This document shows positions 1 through 12,506 of a stretch of DNA of 64,000 bases, one piece after another. How positions within the stretch are numbered: the first letter of the stretch is position 1; every line of letters begins with the position of its first letter. The notes under the pieces are model-generated. The model was not told where the DNA came from and made no database searches. It saw only the letters and a program-made list of their open reading frames with translations. The stretch comes from Pogonophryne albipinna (taxonomy: Eukaryota > Chordata > Actinopteri > Perciformes > Artedidraconidae). The stretch lies in NCBI GenBank assembly GCA_028583405.1, contig CM053249.1, forward strand, positions 39,963,759 to 40,027,758, in the 5' to 3' direction. Both the position numbers and the translations under genes were made by a program.

Positions 1-3000
1 CTTAGAGCTGAACTTCACTGTTGTATGATCAATACAACTCCTAAATAACATTACAATATATATTTCTTACAGTGAGTTTGTTATTTAATGTTTAACAAAT
101 TATCCTCTTTTTATGTCTAATCTAGGTGGAATAATCCACTATCATATTTAAGTTGAATCAAACCTTAACCTCTATGTACTTCATATACTCAGTAAATCTC
201 TTTTTACTTTCCCTCAATGTTTCTGTATGTAATTAAATTCCTCTGAAATCTAATTAAGTACAATTCTCAGTTCATGACAAATACCACGAAATTCACAATG
301 CAATGCAAAAGTAACAACCAGTTCTCAAAACTTCTCATTAAAACCACAATGTGACGTAACTGTGTCCCACAAAAACTATGCTAAAAACAACACATTATAG
401 TTTCTTATTTATTTCAATATCTACCACCTCAAATCACACATTGATGTATTAATTTTCAATGTTATTCACTCCAACTTCAGATCAGTCGTTGATCTTTCAC
501 TCCTTGCTTTAAATTCAACGCTCAGCAGCCATTTTCCAGACATTAGCAAGCAGTCTGGCTCCGGGCTGCTGCACAGCAATTAGAGCAGAAATGTGGAGAA
601 AGGGGGGCTTTCTTAAACCCATGGTATCCTACCATTATGACTTCGCATTTCTTTATCTGACTTAGGCCATTCTATGTTCAATAATATATTCTATTTATTC
701 AAAAGCACATAAATATATCCTCCACGCTGTCTGTTCAGCTTTTAAGATGCGATATTTCTTTCAACAGAATGGGCGTTAACCCCACAGAACAAGACAGTGA
801 GAAATCCGTTAATTTCAATGGCTTTTGAAGTTCGCGTTTCTGCTCTTGGATTTTTTACATATAATACAATTGCAGGCTCCTATGAGACTGGAAAGCATTA
901 TTCTGATTGGTCACGGATGGGGACTCTCGATACCACCATTTGACCCCCCCAGCGAAGTATACCCTGTGGTGACTCGATACCTCCACTAGGCGTAGGGACT
1001 CCATACCCTTCCAGCCGCCAGAGACTCAATACCCTGACGCTGAAATACTCCGCTGCTTCACGTGTAGCTAACGAGTCAGCCGTACGATTCTGAAAAATCT
1101 ACGAGGCTTTCAACCGTTGCTTTATCTATTTTATAACTTTACCTACCTATACTAAACTATGCATTGCATTCTTTACCGTCAATGACACTTGGAAATATCT
1201 TTGACAACTCTAACATTTAGCTTAGCCAATTTACAGATCTTCGATAGAAACAGACGTCCGTTTTACCTTTCAGTTTTTAGGATCCTTAGTTGTCACAGAT
1301 TATTCCAGGCATCTCCCTCCGTCCGCTGGCTGCTAGTGTTTTCCTCTAAAAAACCTTACTCATGACGTCACCACGTCGGCACGTCTTCACGTCACCACGT
1401 CATAACGTCATCACGTCGGGGTCTCACCAAATTGTTGTGGCAGATATCTCTGCTCCGCGCCGATCATATATGAGTTTGCTTTAAAAGAAGGAAAACCCAA
1501 AACAACCATGATAGGGGTTAAACAATAATGCTTTAATGATAAACGGTAAGAATACAAATACACTTCTCCAAAGGGGTAGGCCCAACCCCTGCTCTGGTCC
1601 AAATGCCGGGAGAACCTTTCATCTTGACGGCAGAAGCAAAAAGAGAAAGAACTAACAGATAGAACAGGCTTACATGCAGAAAACAAAACAGGAGGGGTTG
1701 GGTCAGCTGGTCATCTTTTCAGGTCATCTCATTGGGAGATGTAAAACGCTAGCGTCTCTTAGCGAATCAGCGCGTGCCAGCCATGATAATAAACAAGTGT
1801 CTCTGAGATGGTAGTAAAATACATCTGGTGTCCGTTATCTCACTTTCCTGCATAGACTTTCACACACACACTTTCCTGCACATTCCAGAGGCCTGAGCTG
1901 TGTCCAAATAATATCCCCTTGTTCACAAAGATAATACATATTAATACTCTCATATTTCCAGCTTCTGGTTACACAGACTGCTATTATTAATACAAAGTAA
2001 TTAAACACACACATATACTATTCAAGATATGTAGACTTCCCTGAAACATGACATACTGGAGATCTTAAGCAGAAGGTACTCTCTTCCAACTAGCCCACTG
2101 CCCTGCATACCTACACCTCCCCCACAGAGCAATAAAACCTGTTTACTCCAAGCACCCCAGAATGTTTGAGCCAGTTTAATCCTCACATTTATGAAAGGAT
2201 AAAACAGATAAATCAATACAAAACACAAACACAGGTATTGTTTGAACAGTATTCACTTAACTGCTACTATTGATAATTTCCAGAGAAACTCAAGGGGCCT
2301 CTTTTAATATCTGGAAGTTGCAACAAGACTTTCTGCCATTTCAAATGTAACACACTTCCCAAATATCAGATGATAATAATCTTGGCTGTTAGCCAGCCGC
2401 ACAGCTGGCTGTGCCCGCGAATTCCTGGCCCGCAAATTTGCGGGTCTATCTATGTACTGAGTGTGTGCAGCGCAATATATCTATTATATGGCTCTGAGTG
2501 TGTGTATTTCGCGGGTTGAGTGATGTACAATGACAATGGCATCCCGTGGAGAATTCTGAAATGTTTTACCGTTAATCACAAAAACGCACAGCAGAATCTG
2601 ACCCTGGAGCGCCGGCCTCTTTATTTACTTACTCCTCTTCATCCCCTATGGGTAATAAGGCTGAGATGAGAACCCTCCATCGTATTTAGTCCTTAGCAAT
2701 ATCCTGCGCCTCTCCCTATGGCCTCTCCCCATGTAGGGATGGGTACCGAGCCCCGGTATTAAACGGGCCCCGGGCCGGAATTATTAAAGACAGTGGTAAC
2801 GTTAAGCTCCGACGTTATCAGACTTTTTATCGGTACTGGAGACATTTAAAAAATATATGTCATATGTATTATTGCGACATAAACATTATATCGCAGTTTT
2901 AGTTTCGCGAACTCCGTTTCTAATATGCAATATTAAGATTACAACATGCGTCTATGATGTATTTTCGAGCTTTCCAATCCAGACGAGGTCTCTCTCTCCC
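1..3000. other. AT-rich stretch without recognised gene
   Basis: I see no coding region with family motifs here, only short chance ORFs. Small features are a short iteration of CGTCACCACGT-type units near 1365-1420 and GC-rich palindromic segments near 2395-2530 and 2750-2790. None can be assigned to a named family by eye. Confidence 0.5.
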
Positions 3001-3162
3001 GTCTGTGTGCGAGGGGGCGGGGCAGTTTGTAAAGGTCTCCTGACTGTGTTACAGACTGTCATCCTGTTACGGCCCCTACACACGGCGGCTTGCGTTGGCG
3101 GTGGGCGTGTCTTGAGCTTGGGGAGTCAACGCGAGCAACGCGACCAACAACCAATCACATGA

Positions 3163-3430
3163 ATGTCCCGCCCCGGACATACAAAGCAAAAAAGCCCGGT
3201 TCTTCTATCCACTCTAGCCAAAATGGATGCCGGTTTGGTAGCAAGGGTGGCATTGGTATATGCATTGTATCTCGGGAGGCGACGTTGTGTGCGTCGCTGT
3301 TGGATACATCCGATACTCCGAAAACGTCTGCAACGGGGAGAAAACCACGTTCTGGTCCAAGAGCTGTTTCATTCAGAATGAGCAAAGGCCATTTCGACGA
3401 GTTGCTCGGCAAAGTAAAAAAAACATAAAC
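3163..3430 (+). pseudogene. PIF/Harbinger transposase N-terminal remnant
   Basis: The reading frame from the ATG at 3223 gives a start like that of HARBI1-type transposases: basic residues, then a CWIHPILRKRLQRGE block matching the W-(V/I)-H-P-x-x-x-x-R-x-x-x-G-E pattern of the family. It stops at 3381 after VQELFHSE. The next conserved block, FRMSKGHFDELLGKV, lies in another frame and ends about 3428. The catalytic DDE domain is absent, so this is a frameshifted N-terminal fragment of a nuclease that would cut and paste Harbinger elements. It sits in a CpG-rich stretch that may be the element's promoter. The family call rests on motif resemblance. Confidence 0.55.
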
Positions 3431-3803
3431 CACATCTCCCATCAGTTTACGTCTGTGAGGAGAGAGAGAGACAGAGAAAATGCCAAAAAAAAACGTTACA
3501 GTTGCCGACTTCGCTAGAGATTTTCTTCGCTAGCAGCAGTGAAGATAGAGCCTCAGAACCTGAAGTCTTCGACTCTTCTGAAGAAGAAGAATACAAAGAC
3601 AACAACATCAATGTTTCCCATATATTGATTTATTTGTGGCGGGCCGCCACAATTAAATATCGTCCGCCACAAATAGATCTCGTAAAAAAATTTTTTTTTC
3701 CAAAAAGATACAAATAATTGTTCATAATTTTTTTTATTTTTGAATAAAATATATATTTCATTGTAGAGTGCAGTTACCCACTCAGCCCCTCTTTGCGGAG
3801 AAG

Positions 3804-3899
3804 CCCCTCACTGCAGTGCGCAGTACCTCAAGATGGGCGGGAGCTCAACATGGGCGGAGCCTCAACGCCCCTCCTTCTCAACCTTTGAGGCACGTGACG
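3804..3899. repeat. Inverted partner of the repeat at 19875-19971
   Basis: This ~96-bp GC-rich segment begins CCCCTCACTGCAGTGCG and ends CACGTGACG. Its reverse complement recurs at 19875-19971 with very few differences. It contains GGGCGGAG boxes and a CACGTG E-box, so it could be a transposon terminus or a mobile promoter. A further inverted match to nearby sequence (about 3937-3966) lies at 8618-8650. Confidence 0.55.
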
Positions 3900-4514
3900 A
3901 GCTTCACAGATTGCATCCTGTTTCCGGGGTAGCAGTTCTGTTCTGTTAATCATAGCGTCAGAGTAAGATGGAGGTAAGTAATCCCTGAATAAATTAACTA
4001 TTTGTTTTTGCTGCGGTTTAAAATGTGTTGATTTTAAGTCTCACTTATTTGAGTGAGACTTAAGCTGTCGCTAGTAGGACGTGCATGTCCTAGTGATGCA
4101 GAAACTAACTACATTTAATAACTATTAATTATAACTACAAACTACATTTGTGTTGCTTCAAAATAGTAGGATTGCTGTATAAGCAAAGTCCTGAAAACTT
4201 TAGGAAAGTTTTTATATTATTTTTGCACTACTTGAGAAATACTAATAACTATACTATGCATAACCTATATTTCAATTCGATTTTTACAAAATAAATGTAT
4301 ATGCAGCTTATTTTATTCCTGCCTATTGCCCAACTATTTTGTTTGTGTTTATTTTCTTTGACCAGAAACACATCACACACTGATGAAAGGGATGTTCTCA
4401 GAAGAATAGAGCTTGTGCCAGAGCTGGCGGGGCGCATAAACAGTCAATGTGCGGAACAACTGTTCTCAGGAATGAGGAAAAACAATTACTTTTTGAACAT
4501 GACAACACCCTTAA

Positions 4515-6539
4515 CCTCTTAAGCCCGAGGGTCCCCCCAGGGGACCCCTCCCACCGTTTTTTTATGAGACTATGTCTCAGGGCTTCTTAACATTTATGAA
4601 ACTATTAATGTTCCATACCCTTTTAACGCTAAGAAACTCCGCTAACTGACAATGTGAACCATTTTTAGCTAAAAGAAACACAAGAGTAATACCAAGCCTT
4701 TGAATTAGCATGGAGCGAAAAAATGCTAACTAATGCTAACGGATTTTGCACAGCACTCACGGTAGAAATGCCCTTATTACTTATCGTAACTGCACAAACA
4801 AGATATACGATTTAAAGCTGAGACTCCACAGATTCCACACATGTAATATCATCACTGTAGGACCCCGAATTGCGGAGCTATCAGCCAGAAAAGAGAAAGT
4901 AAACAACATCCGGTTTCAAAAATATTACAATAATTTCGTCTTACCTTTTTTGATTTGTGATCAAAAGTTGTGTTCACCGGAATAAAAACGCCGCTCAAGG
5001 TTAATCCAATGTCTTTGTGTCACGTAGACATTTTGACTGATAATCCTTCATCATATTTATGGCAATCTACTGGGTATAAAGTTTCGCCGTCCAGGCGTGC
5101 ACTTTTAGATATGCTTTGTCCGTTTCTCTATTACGTCCGCTATGGTAATGTTTACGTTGATTTGGGAACTGCCCATCGATTCTATTGGTTCTGATGGTTA
5201 AGAAAAAGGTGTAAATCACACGAATCGACCAATGGGTTCCAGAGATATGGTCCTGCGTAAAGTATAAAGAATGCCAGCCAGTTTAAGTACTTTACGCAGG
5301 CGGCTTCATTTATTGTTTACTACTAACAAGCAGGCCTTACAGCAGGACCCAGAGCGCACGGAGCCCAGAGCGGACAGCAGATAACGGAATTGCAGTTTTA
5401 TTGCTTATAGATTATCAGAACATTTCAAAGGGGACACAGCCACATTGGATATTAACCTATGGATTAACTACATCATCGTTTTTATCGTTTTAATGCCATT
5501 GAAGACCAGTTTAGACCAGGCAAAGACGAAGGTAAGCCATTAGCCTAGCGCATGCTAGTACCTAACTCCACTTGTTTTGATGTACGTTTTTGTTGATAAC
5601 GTCGCAAGTTTGTATCTTTCAGTGTTGAGGTGGGCACCGTTAGATTCTGTGTCTTTACGATCAAAAACGATGTGTTGGATGTGCAGCTAGGATAAGTAAT
5701 AAGGGAGCTAGGAGTGATTTTCGATGCAGTAATAGGTTAGCATTTTTCGCTCGGGGCTAATTCAGATGCTCACTGTTAGCATTGTGTTTTTTTTGAAAAA
5801 ATAAATGAAAAAGATCAGTTAAATGAGTTTTTCCCCGTTATATGGATATAAAATATTCATAGTTTATTAAATAGTAAGGTTCCTTAGACGTTGTTTCCTG
5901 CAAATGACGCGATTTCGGTCCGTGGGGCCTATAAGTGCTATATAAATAAACTTGCCTTGCCTTGCCTAAGAGGATAACAGAGTATGTTCTTATATTTTAT
6001 TTTTATTTTTTATTTTTTTCACAACAGTTGTATTTGGATGGAATGAATACCTATAGTGAAAATTCAAAGTAATAAAAATGATTTTTACAGTGAAAAAGTT
6101 CAAATGGAACTGATGGTTCCTAAATTACCCAGAGGTGAGTCCGCCTGGACTTTATTTTTCTAAACCTCTCTAAAAAGGTCAAATTTAACTTGCTTTGCAT
6201 CAATCTTGATACAGGGTACTTATTATATGTTATAGTTTGGATTCCTAAAGCTTTTAGTCTACTAACCCATCATTCAAGGGTGGTTTTTACTATAAGTAAT
6301 GGGTATTTTTTAGGCGGACATTAGAATTTACATGTTTTTACTATGTTCCATCTGAATTTACTTTAAAATAAAAACATCTATATTGATTCTGACACTTCTA
6401 CATCCAACTCACAGATGGAACCTTGCTTTGAGAGAAAAGATGATTAATTTACCCCTTTTAGAAATGAAGATATAGTCTTTGTTGTGTTAGTGGCATTTTC
6501 GAGCCTGAAACCTGAAAAACAGGCTCAGGGCTTAAGAGG
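4515..6539. mobile_element. TTAA-target (piggyBac-like) non-autonomous element
   Basis: The ends are inverted (left CCTCTTAAGCCC, right GGGCTTAAGAGG), and both sides carry the target TTAA (4511-4514 and 6540-6543). Removing the element and one TTAA restores the surrounding exon's reading frame, which supports precise boundaries. At 2,025 bp it has no recognisable transposase. Inside are a TATA-like box (about 5258), a possible noncoding first exon ending at a GT donor (about 5530), and a LINE-like tail near 5925-5970. The short copy at 58913-59225 shares both ends. TTAA duplication is typical of piggyBac and also of Kolobok, so the superfamily is likely rather than certain. Confidence 0.75.
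5925..5970 (+). repeat. LINE-type 3' tail fragment
   Basis: The segment GTGCTATATAAATAAACTTG followed by repeated CCTTG units is the kind of 3' end found on fish L2/CR1-like LINEs and on SINEs that share their tail. No upstream coding sequence is seen, so it is a short 5'-truncated remnant inside the TTAA-target element. Confidence 0.4.
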
Positions 6540-7493
6540 TTAACACACATATTTCTGCAAAGAAATATACTACACCACTACAATGTGACAACAAACAACA
6601 AAGCTAAAGAGCAATACAGAAAAATCATCCCAGCAGATATGGAAATACAGCTTGATGTCAATGGGAGGATATCATTAGGTGAAACATTTCTTAGAATCAT
6701 TATGTTCTTGTTCTTTTATGTGGTTATCTGGAGATATCTACTAAAAACTAATATTATTTCATTTCAACAGCTCCTCCTTCACAAGTTGGGATGGCCACTG
6801 CATTTTCAGAACACCACAGAGATGGTCAGGAGTAACAGGAGTGTAAGTTATCTGCTTGATATTGACAACTTGTATTCATTCAAGTCATACTGTATAAAGA
6901 CATACATTTTGTGTTGTTGATTTTTTATCAAGTGAATGATGCCAAGGACCTGGGAGACTTTACTAGTATCAACACAATTATGGCAAGCAAAGGTTGCTGG
7001 GGACAGGAGCTTCAGGAGGTTAAAAAAAAACAAGTAAAGTGAACTAGTCAGCAGTTCAAAATATTGTATGTATGCTAAATATTACTTTAAATGCCGGTCT
7101 TCATTTTCCTTTTTCTTCCTTTAGCTGGCACAGGTTCTGGACAAGACCCAAAGTCCAAACACACATCTAGCCTTTGTGAGCAAAATGGTTCTCACGCGGT
7201 CAGATTTTTGGAGTTTGGGTTTGGCTAATGACATGGATGGGATGGTAATCAGAGTGATCACGCTCTTTGTTTCTTGTATTCTTTCTAACTGATTTTGTTT
7301 TAATTGTTGGCATGTTTCATGTACTCTGTATTTTACTGACTGTGTGTTTGTATTCTGCCAGATCCTGAACAGCTGTCTTACAGTTATTGAGAAGGTATTG
7401 AAGCTGTTCTAAAATATGTAAATATATGTATAAAACATACTATATTATACCAAACAATTATAAGATATTACATTATGAAACTACATCTGTTAC

Positions 7494-7495
<2 letters not shown>

Positions 7496-7540
<45 letters not shown>
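7496..7540. repeat. (TA)n microsatellite
   Basis: This uninterrupted TA dinucleotide run lies directly against the left end of the short-TIR element that follows. A shorter TA run lies just past that element's right end, so the element probably inserted into a TA tract. Confidence 0.9.
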
Positions 7541-7542
<2 letters not shown>

Positions 7543-8567
7543 GGCTGTCAAACAATTACAATTTTTAATCAGATTAATCACAGCTTAACAATTTATTAAT
7601 CATGATTAATCACCATTCGAACTATGTCCAAAATATGCCATTTATTTATGTATATTGTTGTGGGAATGGAAAGATAAATGAAAGAAGGCGGATATATCCA
7701 TTTAACATACATATACATGTATGTTTATTATAACATTTTCCTGCGTGTCAAAATGAAAGACAGCACACACACCTATCAATCATCAAACCGTGGGGTCTTA
7801 ATTCATTACGTGTTGATTTCTATCAACGGGGGAGTACTTCAGGAAAGTTGGGGGGGGGGCTAGTGGAGTACTTCGTGACCACAGAGTGTGAACGTTGTGA
7901 TCAGCTGTTTTAGCGCAGTTCTCCAGTGAAGGGGGGGGGGTCTCCCTCTGCAGCCGGCTGGCGTAGTTTTGGCACAATTCCGTTGTATAGACCGATGTTA
8001 ACAGCAGCCCTGTCTGTGCACACGGAGACCGACTCTGTCGTACGCAAATGCGCTTTGTGACACAAGTGACGGTACGCATTTCAGATTACGCACATAACCT
8101 GCGTACCAGTTATGTGTTAGGCCTACCTGTACTACAGCAAAAGTATTCTCCGTCGGGACTTCCTGCAACAACACCACGCCGTTATCTTGATTCTGATTGG
8201 CCAGAAGACATTATCAAATATGTTCTATTGAGAAGACGATCACTACGTGACAAAAGTTTTCAAAACCGTTTCTGGTCTTCGGTATTTCCAGACAAGTGGC
8301 TACTGAAATCAATCTTACTAACTGCTGTCTGTGGAATTTACTCCGCGCGTTGGCGGACTTTATTTTGCTTACTTTAACATCATTTTTCATGGTGGGGCTA
8401 AGCCATTTCTTGGTATGGGTGTAGCCTACCCCAGCCATACCCTGGCGCTGCCACTGGTGGCACGTATGGGGCGGGCCATTCTGCACATGCGTTAAATGCG
8501 TTAAATATTTTAACGCAATTCATTCAAAAAATGTATTACCTCCGTTAACGCGATCATTTTGACAGCA
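7541..8567. mobile_element. Non-autonomous TIR element (AGGGCTGTCAAA ends)
   Basis: The left end reads AGGGCTGTCAAACAATTA with AT-rich ATTAATC iterations. The right end reads in mirror, with TTAACGCGATCATTTTGACAGC. This inverted layout and terminal motif are common on dispersed DNA transposons in fish. The interior (about 7.9-8.5 kb) has no recognised transposase. The superfamily and target duplication are unresolved because the flanks are TA repeats. Confidence 0.55.
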
Positions 8568-8689
8568 TTAATATATATATATGTTAATAATATAAGATAT
8601 AATATGTTAAAATAGTTAATACTCTGACGCTATGATTAACAGAACAGAACTGTGAAGCTCGTCACATGCATGGATGTATAATAAGAACT

Positions 8690-8997
8690 GGATACAGCGT
8701 GGGAGGCGGGGCCTCATTCATTCCTATGAGAGTTGCTCATTGGGCCCTTCTCACTTCTCTTATTTTTCATTTCCTCGCTCCTCGGTCTCGGTCTCACCGG
8801 AAGTTGATTTGTCTGTGCCATCTTGAGTAGCGTCCCAGTGGCCTTATTTTTGCCGGAGGATCGAGGAGCGATAATGGAGGAGCTATAACCGAGGAACCAC
8901 CAGACCATCCTTCGATGAAATCCTCAGACACTCGCCCCGCCCCCTTACTGTGTATCGCTCACTGATTGGACGAGGCAGTGCATGCACTGATCTGATG
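8690..8997. other. Intergenic stretch before the Polinton-type element
   Basis: GC-rich unique-looking sequence with a CTCCTCGGTC and GGAGGATCGAGG pairing that resembles the TCGAGGAGG termini of the dispersed element near 39.1-40.2 kb. No gene is seen. It ends at the left target-duplication copy CTTCTT (8998-9003). Confidence 0.35.
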
Positions 8998-9692
8998 CTT
9001 CTTAGTAGTAATAACAATCCCCTTTCAATCACATTAGTATGCATAAAAAGTGACAGGTGACATGCCCCCAATTATGAAAATGAGCTAAGTCCCGCCTCCC
9101 TTTGTTCGAGATCCTTTGATGGGTGTTATAACAGGTAGGTGTGAAAAGCCCCCCTGTGTAGTGCCTTTGTTGTCTAATTCTTTGATGTGTTGATTAAGGC
9201 AGTCTCTTTGAAGTTATGTTGTCTGGCCCCTGTCCCCTCACACCCCTTGGTAGTCTAAGCCTTTGATGTGAGTTGTTATAACAGGTAGGTGTGAAAAGCC
9301 CCCCCCGTGTAGGGTCTTTGTTGTCTAATTCTTTGATGTGTTGATTAAGGCAGTCTCTTTGAAGTTATGCTGTCTGGTCCCCTCAGGGTTGTCTAATCTA
9401 ATTAGCTTTTGATGTTTTGCCCTTTGATGTGAGGTGTTATAACAGTCAGGTGTGATTTCACACTGGTGTGTTATAAGCCTTTGATGTTAATCTAGGTGTC
9501 TCTTTGAAGTTATGCGTGAGACTGTCCAGCCCCCTCCCAGCCCAGCCCTCTCACCTCTTTCTCCACCCCCTTCCTTTTGGCTATGAGGCCGGCAGATAGT
9601 GGGGGGTGGAATTAGGTGAAAATAGAAATATGCTCAAAACTAAATAAAAAGACAGTAATTTCCACTTACAAAGTCACCTTGCAAAAAAGAAA

Positions 9693-9752
9693 ATTGGCCA
9701 AGAGACGCCTGTGACAACTTACCGCCATCCGTCCGGGGCGCCAGTCAAGAAA
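9693..9752 (+). pseudogene. Gene-start remnant inside left arm (YRHPSGAPVKK motif)
   Basis: Translation gives ETPVTTYRHPSGAPVKK, the same peptide as in the longer ORF on the minus strand at 49464-50272. Here the ATG is changed to ATTG by one extra T. About 27 bp between two GAGACGCCT repeats, present in the longer gene, is missing. The same changes occur in the right arm (about 17400-17463). The arms therefore descend from a copy with an already broken gene start. The protein's function is unknown. Confidence 0.6.
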
Positions 9753-9973
9753 CGATTACCGCAGGTGTGCGGGAGTCAGACGCCTACAGCCAGAGATCTG
9801 TGCACAAACTTATCTCGTGCCCTCTTTTGGTCATGTTAGCGCGTTCATGTGTGCTGGAGGAGGGGCTCTGTGAGGAAGTGGCAGATTTCCCCCCCGGTTG
9901 TGTACTTTCAAATTCTAGCTCACTCGAGATGGTTTCTCCAAAATGACCTACCCCTACCTTTAAGAACAATTAA

Positions 9974-10007
9974 CACACACACACACACACTCGCTCGCAC
10001 GCACGCT

Positions 10008-10054
<47 letters not shown>
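9974..10054. repeat. CA-rich microsatellite with ACGC variants
   Basis: Repeated CA and CGCA/CTCG dinucleotide-type units occupy the left arm here. The matching site in the right arm (17071-17182) has expanded into a much longer TG run, so the two arms differ most at this point. Confidence 0.9.
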
Positions 10055-10056
<2 letters not shown>

Positions 10057-10777
10057 TGGAGTTGGCCTTTGATGTGAGGGTTTGAGATAAGCCTGGGATG
10101 TTAATCTATATGTTGATTAAGACACTCTCTGTGAGGTGAGAAGCGAGGGGATGGAGTTAGTTTTTAAAAAAGAAATACGCTCAAACTAAATAAAACAGCC
10201 ATTAATTTTCACTCACTAAGACACCTAAAAACGTTATTGTCCTCTCTAGATTTGATTCAGGGTTTGTTTTAAATGATTTGTGCTTGCTAAGGATGTTTCT
10301 TTTCAAGTTTTTGTGAAACTGTTAACTACAAGGAAGTATCTGTTTGCAAAGAGGGTATTCATATTATTTTAAAAAAGATCTTATTTAGGTTTTAATAGTG
10401 ATAACTAAGTTTCACTCTGTGGGGGGCAAAAGATGCATCGTTAATCACCTGGATAAAGGACTCTTTAAAGCAGAGACATGGTGACCCCGCATACCTGATT
10501 ATCAGCAGGAGAGGACTCTTTAAAGTAAATACATTATAGGGTTAAAATAAGATATATATATGTGGTGGAATTAGTTTAAAACAGTAACCTTACACTTTTT
10601 AGTCGTCCTCTCTAAATTAGATGTACGTTTTTTTTTAAATGATTAGTGTTAATTAAGGGCTATTGTTATTTTGGTTTATAAGGGGATAGGAGTTCAACTT
10701 TTAAAAATTGCACAGGATCATTCTAAGAAGAGTGAGAGGGCTAATGAGCCAGCACCATACCTCCTCTATGCATTTTC

Positions 10778-10957
10778 TTGACCTGTATCTGATCTTGAAA
10801 AACTCTGGTAAGTACTTTTTATTTTATTTTATAATATCATGTAATTATTAAATGTTGTTGTTTTTTTTGGTAGGGGTTAAACTAGTTTATTATGTGGATA
10901 GTATATTATTAGATACTTAAAAATGTTATGTTTTTTCTGTTTACAGTAGAGACCCTG
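10778..10957 (+). other. Left-arm-only segment with intron-like ends
   Basis: The right arm reads continuously from GACCTGT to GTGCTGAAAT. The left arm has about 180 bp between these blocks. The extra piece contains a good splice donor (GTAAGTAC near 10809) and a pyrimidine-rich acceptor (TTTACAG near 10947). It may be an intron-like remnant lost from the other arm, or sequence gained by the left arm. No coding sequence is evident. Confidence 0.4.
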
Positions 10958-12500
10958 TGTGCTGAAATCTACTCAAACAGAGTACTTCATGGTAGTGGTC
11001 AGCTTTTAAACACAAAAGTGTATCTTTGAGTAACTTTCGCAGAGAATTTAAGCATAAATCTGTCAAATGTTCAAAACAGCCTTCACTGAAATAGCCTCAA
11101 AATCACAAACTGCCATTAAGAGTCAGATGCTTGACGAAATCTAATAAAACAGAGTACTTCATTATCTACTTTTCAGCTTTTATACACAAAAGTGTATCTT
11201 TCAGTAACTTTCTGAGAGAATTAAGCGTAAATCTGTCAAATGTTCAAAACAGCCTTCACTGAAATAGCCTCAAAATCACAAACTGCCATTAAGAGTCAGA
11301 TTCTTAACGAAATCTACTGACACAAAGTACTTCATTATCTAGTGGTCAGCTTTTTTAAATACAAAAGTGTATCTTTCAGTAACTTTCTCAGAGAATTAAA
11401 GCATAAATCTGGCAAATGTTCAAAACAGCCTTGTTTCACTGAAATAGCCTCAAAATGACAAACTGCCATTACGAGTCAGAATCCTAACGAAATCTACTCA
11501 AACAGAGTACTTCATGGTAGTGGTCAGCTTTTAAACACAAAAGTGTATCTTTCAGTAACTTTCTGAGAGAATTTAAGCATAAATCTGTCAAATGTTCAAA
11601 ACAGCCTTCACTGAAATAGCCTCAAAATCACAAACTGCCATTAAGAGTCAGATTCTTAACTAAATCTACTCAAACAGAGTACTTCATGGTAGTGGTCAGC
11701 TTTTAAACACAAAAGTGTATCTTTCAGTAACTTTCTCAGAGAATTTAAGCATAAATCTGTCAAATGTTCAAAACAGCCTTCAGTGGAATAGCCTCAAAAT
11801 CACAAACTGCCATTAAGAGTCAGATTCTTAACAAAATCTACTGACACAAAGTACTTCATTATCTACTTTTTCAGCTTTTATACACAAAAGTGTATCATTC
11901 AGTAACTTTCTCAGAGAATTTAAGCATAAATCTGTCAAATGTTCAAAACATTCTTCAGTGAAATAGCCTCAAAATCACAAACTGCCATTAAGAGTCAGAA
12001 TCCTAACGAAATCTACTCAAACAGAGTACTTCATGGTAGTGGTCAGCTTTTAAACACAAAAGTGTATCTTCCAGTAACTTTCTCAGAGAATGTAAGCATA
12101 AATCTGTCAAATGTTCAAAACAGCCTTCAGTGAAATAGCCTCAAAATCACAAACTGCCATTAAGAGTCAGATTCTTAACGAAATCTACTGACACAAAGTA
12201 CTTCATTATCTACTTTTCAGCTTTTATACACAAAAGTGTATCTTTCAGTAACTTTCTCAGAGAATTTAAGCATAAATCTGTCAAATGTTCAAAACAGCCT
12301 TCAGTGAAATAGCCTCAAAATCACAAACTGCCATTAAGAGTCAGATTCTTAACGAAATCTACTGACACAAAGTACTTCATTATCTACTTTTCAGCTTTTA
12401 TACACAAAAGTGTATCTTTCAGTAACTTTCTCAGAGAATTTAAGCATAAATCTGTCAAATGTTCAAAACAGCTTTGTTTCACTGAAATGGCATCAAAATC
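10958..12500 (+). repeat. Tandem array of ~175-bp units, forward orientation
   Basis: About nine head-to-tail units recur every 171-180 bp, judged from the AGTCAGATTCTTAAC block near 11121, 11293, 11473, 11646, 11817, 11994, 12167 and 12341. Each unit has GAGTACTTCATGGTAGTGG, a small palindrome (TACACAAAAGTGTA or variant), AAATCTGTCAAATGTTCAA and CACAAACTGCCATTAAGAG. Two subtypes differ by TGGTAGTGG versus TTATCTACT after the CTTCA block. Diverged single copies near 48.7-49.0 kb show the repeat predates this array. The short ORFs across it are by-products. Confidence 0.85.
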
Positions 12501-12506
12501 ACAAAC

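Larger units (their letters stand above)
4364..7396 (+). pseudogene. Decayed multi-exon gene, probably transposon-borne
   Basis: At least five exon-like blocks with good splice sites lie on this strand: about 4364-4510 joined to 6544-6679 (interrupted by the 4515-6539 insertion), 6772-6843, 6936-7019, 7125-7242 and 7362-7396. The first encodes a block with the motif CAEQLFSGMRKNNYFLN, followed after the insertion by HIFLQRNILHHYN. Later exons encode LAQVLDKTQ and ILNSCLTVIEK. Fish genomes carry many similar HMG-domain-protein-3/KDZ-transposase-like genes and the motif reminds me of these, but this is a weak memory-based match. The 6772-6843 exon reads into a TAA before its donor site. The big insertion and that stop make a functional product unlikely. 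Confidence 0.4.
9004..10777 (+). repeat. Left inverted arm of the foldback element
   Basis: This arm matches the reverse complement of about 16339-18061. It has iterated short blocks built on CTTTGATGTG, TTGATTAAGGCAGTCTC and TTTGAAGTTATG, repeated GGTAGGTGTGAAAAGCC blocks, a gene-start remnant (9693-9752) and a CA repeat (9974-10054). Past 10780 the two arms stop matching because the left arm has an extra ~180-bp segment. A similar arm lies at about 50580-51330. Confidence 0.8.

Noticed and set aside
1365..1425. CGTCACCACGT iterations as an RNA gene or regulatory array
   Set aside because: A short imperfect repeat with no tRNA-like boxes or fold that I could support.
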